From positions 1,798,001 to 1,862,000 of the forward strand of contig NZ_CP100000.1 in assembly GCF_024138165.1 (NCBI RefSeq): a stretch of DNA of 64,000 nucleotides. Reading direction: 5' to 3'. The notes beneath the pieces were generated by a model. It made no database searches. It saw only the letters and a list, made by a program, of their open reading frames with translations, and was not told where the DNA came from. This document shows positions 59,758 to 64,000 of this stretch, one piece after another. The translations under genes and the position numbers were made by a program. Within the stretch, counting starts at the first letter, position 1. Each line of letters begins with the position of its first letter. Source of the stretch: Halorussus vallis (GTDB lineage Archaea > Halobacteriota > Halobacteria > Halobacteriales > Haladaptataceae).

Positions 59758-61133
59758 GCCGCGAACGGTCGGTCGGCGCGGGCGGCGACGCCGGTGCCGG
59801 TGCCGACGCCGACGCCACCACGGCGCAATCGGGCGAGACGACCCCGCTGCTCGAAGTTCGGGACCTGAAGAAGTACTTCTCGGTGGAGGACGGGTTCCTC
59901 GACAATCTGTTCGGGTCGGCGGGGAAGGTCCACGCCGTCGACGGGACCAGCCTCACCGTCGAGGAGGGCGAGACGCTCGCGCTCGTCGGCGAGTCGGGAT
60001 GCGGGAAGACGACGCTGGGCCAGACCATCACGAAGCTCCAGGAGCCGACGGCGGGCACGATACGGTTCAAGGGCGAGGACATCACCGACCTCTCGTCGGG
60101 CGAGATGCGGTCGTACCGCGAGGACATCCAGATGATCTTCCAGGACCCCTCGGCGTCGCTGAACCCGCGACAGACCATCGGGGACATCCTCCGCACGCCG
60201 ATGAAGGTCCACGGAATCGGGTCGAGCAAGCGCGAGCGGACCGAGCGCGCCCGCGAGTTGCTCGAGCGCGTCGGCCTCAAGGGCGAACACCTCGAACGCT
60301 ATCCGAACCAGTTCTCGGGCGGCCAGCAGCAGCGCATCGGACTCGCCCGGGCGCTGACCGTGGAACCGGACCTGGTGGTCGCCGACGAACCGGTGAGCGC
60401 GCTCGACGTGTCGGTCCAGGCCCAGGTGCTCAACCGCCTCGACCGCCTCCAGGAGGAGTTCGGGCTCTCCATCGTCTTCATCGCCCACGACCTGAGCGTG
60501 GTCCGCCACATCGCCGACCGCGTCGCGGTGATGTACCTCGGCCAGATAGTCGAGCAGGCGCCGGTCGACGAACTGTTCGAAGCGCCCGAGCACCCCTACA
60601 CGAAGTCGCTGTTGTCGTCGGTGCCGCGCATCGACCCGGGACAGCGGACCGACCGAATCGTCCTCCGGGGCACCGTCCCGTCGCCCATCGACCCGCCCGA
60701 CGGCTGTCGGTTCCACACCCGGTGTCCGGCGATCATCCCGCCCGAGGACTGGCCGGGGAGCCAGGCGGCGTTCCGGCGGGCGTTCACGTTCCGGTCGCGC
60801 CTCGAAGCCGACGAGATGAATCCCGACGCGATCCGCGACCGCCTCGAAAGCGACGGCGAGACGACCGACGCCGAGGCGGTCGCCGACCGCCTGCTCGAGG
60901 TGAACCTGCCCGGCGAGGTCGAGGACCTCCCGGGCGACGTCGCGCGGTCGCTCGCGGACGTCGCGCTCCTGGTCGCGGAGGGTCGGCGGGACGAGGCCGT
61001 CGACAGCGTCCGCGACCTCCTGCCGTCGCCCTGTGCGGGGGAGGCGCCGCGGATGGTGGGCGACGACCACCGGGCGAAGTGCCACCGCGTCGACCCAGAA
61101 CATCCGGCCGGGGAACTACTCGACGATGTCTGA
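59754..61133 (+). CDS. dppF: Dpp/Opp-type ABC ATPase F with extended C-terminus
   Basis: A 459-residue ATPase. Walker A is GESGCGKT, the signature FSGGQQQRIGLARAL, Walker B LVVADEPVSALDV, and the switch His is in FIAHDLSVVR. It is about 110-120 residues longer than usual. An extra acidic helical segment (SRLEADEMNPDAIRDRLESD through LVAEGRRDEAVDSV) separates the first half of the Cys motif (CRFHTRCP) from the last (AKCHRVD). The extra segment's role is unknown. Confidence 0.9.
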   Translation: MSRERSVGAGGDAGAGADADATTAQSGETTPLLEVRDLKKYFSVEDGFLDNLFGSAGKVHAVDGTSLTVEEGETLALVGESGCGKTTLGQTITKLQEPTAGTIRFKGEDITDLSSGEMRSYREDIQMIFQDPSASLNPRQTIGDILRTPMKVHGIGSSKRERTERARELLERVGLKGEHLERYPNQFSGGQQQRIGLARALTVEPDLVVADEPVSALDVSVQAQVLNRLDRLQEEFGLSIVFIAHDLSVVRHIADRVAVMYLGQIVEQAPVDELFEAPEHPYTKSLLSSVPRIDPGQRTDRIVLRGTVPSPIDPPDGCRFHTRCPAIIPPEDWPGSQAAFRRAFTFRSRLEADEMNPDAIRDRLESDGETTDAEAVADRLLEVNLPGEVEDLPGDVARSLADVALLVAEGRRDEAVDSVRDLLPSPCAGEAPRMVGDDHRAKCHRVDPEHPAGELLDDV

Positions 61134-61144
61134 GGGGCGCGAGG

Positions 61145-63184
61145 ATGGCTGAGCAAAGCGACGTCAGGCGGCACGAAGACGTCCGGATTCCCGTCGGCGG
61201 CGAGACGGTCGCCGCGACCCGGTACGAACCGGTCGACGGTTCGGGGGCCTCGCCGGCGGTGCTGATGTACGTTCCCTACCACCACCAGGACGGCATCACC
61301 TACGGGGCCTACGACCCACTCAACCGCTACCTCGCCGCCGCGGGCTACGAGGTCGTGGTGGCCGACATGGTCGGCACCGGCGCGTCGACCGGATTTATCG
61401 AGGAACCGTTCACGCGCCGGGAGGGGACCGAACCCGCCGAAATCGTCGAGTGGCTCGCCGACCGGGAGTGGACCACCGGCCGAATCGGGATGTTCGGCAA
61501 GTCCTACGGCGGCATCACCGCGCTCGACGCCGCCGCACAGCGCCCGGACGCCCTGGAGGCCATCGTCCCGATTCACACGCCCTTCCAGGGGTTCAGGAAC
61601 GCCTACACCTACGGCGGCCTGTTCGAGTTCCTGACCATCGGGATGGACTGGCTCACCCTGATGCAGGCGCTCGACGCCAAGCCGCCGTCCAATCCCGACG
61701 CCGGGGACGACGCGTTCGACGCCTGGCGGGAGCGCCTCGACCGCCTCGACGACCGCGACCCCTGGCTCTTCCAGTTCCTCGACCACGAGCCCCACGAGGC
61801 GTACTGGGACGACAAGAACATCCCCGTCGAGCGCATCGACGTCCCGGTGCTGGCCGTCGACGGCTGGCGCGACCCCTACACCGAGGACACGCTCCGGTAC
61901 GTCGACCGAATCGACGCGCCCACCAGACTACTGCTCGGACCGTGGCGCCACCGGATGCCCCACCGCGGCCGCGAGTCGGCCGTCGACTTCCGGCGGCAGG
62001 TCCGGTCGTGGTTCGACCACTTCCTGACCGACGCCGAAACCGGCGCCCTCGACGTCCCGAAAGTACGGGCCTGGACCGAACTCGACGGCGGCGGGACCGC
62101 CGACGGGCGCTGGCGAGGGTTCGACCGCTGGCCGACGCTCGGCGAACCCGAGGACGACGCGCCGACGGGCGTGTCGTCCTCGGGTCAGTCGTCGGCAGGT
62201 GCATCGTCGACAGGTCCGTCGTCGGCCGAAGACGCCGTCTCGCTCGCGCTCGCGCCGGGAGGGCTCTCGGCCCCGGACGCCTACGACGGCGAGTCGGTCG
62301 CCGCGACCTGTCGGTGCGACCCGACCGTCGGACTGGCCAGCACCGACCCCTACGGCGTCGCCATCGCGCCGCTCGCCACGAACGACGACGACGCCCGCGC
62401 CTTGACGTTCGACTCGGAACCGCTCGACCGACCGGTCGAACTGACGGGGACCGGCGCGGCGTCGCTCCGCGTCGAACCGACCACCGAAGACCCGACCGTC
62501 GCGGTCCGGGTCGTCGACGTCGAACCTGGCGGTCGAGGAACCGTCGTGACGAAGGGAGCGATACGGGGCGTCTACCGCGACGGGTTCGCCGACCCGGAGC
62601 CGGCGACCCCCGGCGAAGAGCACCGGTTCGACGTTCCGCTCGAACCGAAGTCGCACGTCTTCGAGGCGGGCCACCGGATTCGGGTCGCCGTCGAGTCGGC
62701 GCGTTTCCCCGACCTCCTCCAGTCGGCCGACGCCGGCCCGTTCACGCTCCTGTCGAGCCCCGACGAGCCATCGACCGTCACGTTCCCCGGCGGTCGCCTG
62801 GAACGGGTCGCCTTCGACGATACGGTCCCGATGGCGCCGCCGGACGACGCCCTCTCGCCCGACCCCGAGCGCGTCTCGGGGACGACCGCCTGGGAGACGA
62901 CCCGGGAACACGTCTCCGGCGAGGCCAGGGTTGCGAAGACCCACCGGCAGACGGTCGACCTCCCGCACGGAACGCTGCGCCGGGAGTCGGTCTGCGAGGC
63001 GTCGGTGACGGCCGACGACCCCTCGTCGGCGTCGGCCGAGAACGAACTCCGCCTGACGGTCGAGAACGACCGCGGGACGTTCGAAGTGGCGGCCTCGAAC
63101 TACGTCTCCCGGTCGCTGTGCAGGGTCGACACCTCAGTCCGTCACGACGGCGAACTCGTCTACGAGGGGTCGTGGGTCAGATGA
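61145..63184 (+). CDS. CocE/NonD-type serine hydrolase (S15 family)
   Basis: A 679-residue alpha/beta hydrolase. The nucleophile Ser is in GMFGKSYGGITAL, the Asp in VDGWRDPYTED and the His in GPWRHRMPH, the usual order. The C-terminal jelly-roll (VFEAGHRIRVAVESARFPDLL) matches X-Pro dipeptidyl-peptidases and cocaine-esterase-like acylases. A Ser/Gly-rich linker (SSSGQSSAGASSTGPSSA) separates the two parts. It lacks a signal peptide, so it acts in the cytoplasm. It starts 11 nt after dppF, so it may cleave peptides or esters imported by the Dpp system. Confidence 0.9.
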   Translation: MAEQSDVRRHEDVRIPVGGETVAATRYEPVDGSGASPAVLMYVPYHHQDGITYGAYDPLNRYLAAAGYEVVVADMVGTGASTGFIEEPFTRREGTEPAEIVEWLADREWTTGRIGMFGKSYGGITALDAAAQRPDALEAIVPIHTPFQGFRNAYTYGGLFEFLTIGMDWLTLMQALDAKPPSNPDAGDDAFDAWRERLDRLDDRDPWLFQFLDHEPHEAYWDDKNIPVERIDVPVLAVDGWRDPYTEDTLRYVDRIDAPTRLLLGPWRHRMPHRGRESAVDFRRQVRSWFDHFLTDAETGALDVPKVRAWTELDGGGTADGRWRGFDRWPTLGEPEDDAPTGVSSSGQSSAGASSTGPSSAEDAVSLALAPGGLSAPDAYDGESVAATCRCDPTVGLASTDPYGVAIAPLATNDDDARALTFDSEPLDRPVELTGTGAASLRVEPTTEDPTVAVRVVDVEPGGRGTVVTKGAIRGVYRDGFADPEPATPGEEHRFDVPLEPKSHVFEAGHRIRVAVESARFPDLLQSADAGPFTLLSSPDEPSTVTFPGGRLERVAFDDTVPMAPPDDALSPDPERVSGTTAWETTREHVSGEARVAKTHRQTVDLPHGTLRRESVCEASVTADDPSSASAENELRLTVENDRGTFEVAASNYVSRSLCRVDTSVRHDGELVYEGSWVR

Positions 63185-63341
63185 GCGAGCACGCCGACGC
63201 AGACGCGGAAGACGAACGTCACGATTCGCGGAGAGTTCAGGATTCAAAGACAGCTTACGATTCGCGGTAGTTCACGACGAAACCCATGCAAACCACATCA
63301 GCGAGTCCGAACGACGCGTACCGAACGAGGAGCGACCGCCG

Positions 63342-64000
63342 ATGAAGGTCGGAACGGCGGAGACGAGTCCGGGCGAGTCCGACGCCGGCTACCTGTCGGT
63401 CACCGACCTTCCGACGGGCGGGGCCGATCGACTCCCGGTCGTCGTCGTCGACGGCGAGGAGTCCGGTCCGACGGTCTGGGTGACGGGCGCGGTACACGGC
63501 GACGAGACGACGGGGATGGCGGCGGCCCAGGACTTCGCGGCCCACGTTCGCGGCGACCTGCGCCGGGGCACGGTCGTCTGCGTCCCGGTTGCGAACCCGG
63601 CCGGCCTCCGGACGAACGCTCGCACCTCCTACTACCACGACGACGACCCGAACCGCCACTTCGAGAGCGTCGACCCGGAGTCGGCGCGCCCGCCGCGCGT
63701 CCAGCAGGTCGTCGACGAACGGCTCTACGAGCGCATCGCCGACACCGCCGACGCGCTCGTGGACCTCCACACGTCCTGGGTCGCGACCTACCCCTACACG
63801 ATTCAGCCCCGGGTTCCGTACGGCGAGAACCGCGACGAGTCGGCGGCGAGCGACCTCAGCGACCGCATCACCGCGCTCGTCGAGGCGTTCGGGCTCCCCG
63901 TCGTCCGACAGTTCGGTCGCGAGGAGATTCGCCGCCGGTCGCTACAGGGCACCCTGACCGGCGCGGCGGTCGGTCGGGACGGCATCCCGGCGTTCACGCC
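63342..64000 (+). CDS. Succinylglutamate desuccinylase/aspartoacylase-like zinc hydrolase (3' end outside window)
   Basis: The first 219 residues of a zinc carboxypeptidase-fold (M14-like) deacylase. The zinc motif GAVHGDETTGM (His and Glu) and a later VDLHTSWVATYPY (His) are visible, along with VCVPVANPAGL. Such enzymes remove acyl groups from amino acids or act on related amides. The gene runs off the right edge in an open frame. It follows the S15 hydrolase by 157 nt in the same direction and may belong to the same uptake and breakdown pathway. Confidence 0.8.
   Translation, partial: MKVGTAETSPGESDAGYLSVTDLPTGGADRLPVVVVDGEESGPTVWVTGAVHGDETTGMAAAQDFAAHVRGDLRRGTVVCVPVANPAGLRTNARTSYYHDDDPNRHFESVDPESARPPRVQQVVDERLYERIADTADALVDLHTSWVATYPYTIQPRVPYGENRDESAASDLSDRITALVEAFGLPVVRQFGREEIRRRSLQGTLTGAAVGRDGIPAFT

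Noticed and set aside
63181-63270. 29-codon frame after the S15 hydrolase, overlapping its stop by ATGA
   Set aside because: Too short, no known motif, Arg/Asp/Ser composition without pattern. The start overlap could be chance.
1-64000. tRNA, rRNA or insertion sequences
   Set aside because: No T-loop-type GGTTCRAATCC in a cloverleaf context, no rRNA-like stretch and no transposase found on reading through.

Overview
This window is a stretch of chromosome from an extremely halophilic archaeon (class Halobacteria). The evidence is high G+C, strongly acidic proteins, abundant twin-arginine (Tat) lipoprotein signals, leaderless genes with a TATA-like box about 25-30 nt before the start codon, archaeosine synthesis (ArcS, RaSEA), a ubiquitin-like SAMP, coenzyme F420 genes (cofH, cofG, cofC) and the archaeal tubulin homologue CetZ1. 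The genus cannot be fixed from the sequence. I found no rRNA, tRNA, CRISPR array, transposase or integrase.

Layout. 0-10 kb: 3' end of arcS, a GNAT enzyme, a Tat-exported PQQ-like propeller with PKD domains, a MoaD-like protein ending in Cys-Cys, a SAMP3-type gene heading a small operon, a cystathionine gamma-synthase/lyase family enzyme, a second GNAT, a membrane PAS histidine kinase and a membrane zinc-ribbon protein. 10.4-19 kb: the most striking block, a three-gene operon (Tat-signal protein, quinoprotein alcohol dehydrogenase, two-domain cupredoxin), converging on a tungsten-type aldehyde oxidoreductase and followed by a large exported beta-propeller. 19-24.3 kb: VanZ-like protein, RaSEA, three Tat lipoproteins and two mini-genes. 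24.5-34.3 kb: purine genes (purQ, purS, purU, purC), a frameshifted arylsulfotransferase-type gene and F420 genes. 34.6-44.7 kb: cetZ1 with an overlapping membrane-protein gene, an NAD(P)-binding SDR, thymidylate kinase, XTP pyrophosphatase, small membrane proteins, a PIN-like/mini-protein pair and a four-repeat LEA14-like protein. 44.8-48.7 kb: a tungstate/molybdate ABC transporter divergent from a ModE-type regulator. 49.4-54.5 kb: a DapA-family aldolase, TrkA, and a response regulator divergent from a PAS histidine kinase. 54.9-64 kb: a dpp-type peptide ABC operon running into a CocE/S15 hydrolase and, past a gap, a truncated M14-type amidohydrolase.

How genes may fit together. The quinoprotein keeps the metal/PQQ ligands of alcohol dehydrogenases plus the extra Asp (Asp-Tyr-Asp) that marks lanthanide-dependent members. 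It has no signal peptide, while its upstream neighbour has a twin-arginine motif and its downstream neighbour is a tethered copper protein. This suggests an exported, possibly lanthanide-using alcohol oxidation system that passes electrons to a cupredoxin, with the aldehyde perhaps oxidised by the adjacent tungsten enzyme. The Wtp transporter and ModE-like regulator could supply tungsten.

Non-coding structure is rich. Family A has three copies, all in the same orientation and about 100-170 nt upstream of a start codon, with compensatory hairpin changes between copies. Family B has four copies, each lying 3' of a gene. There are also many perfect inverted repeats of 12-27 bp, several of them inside variable linkers of coding genes.
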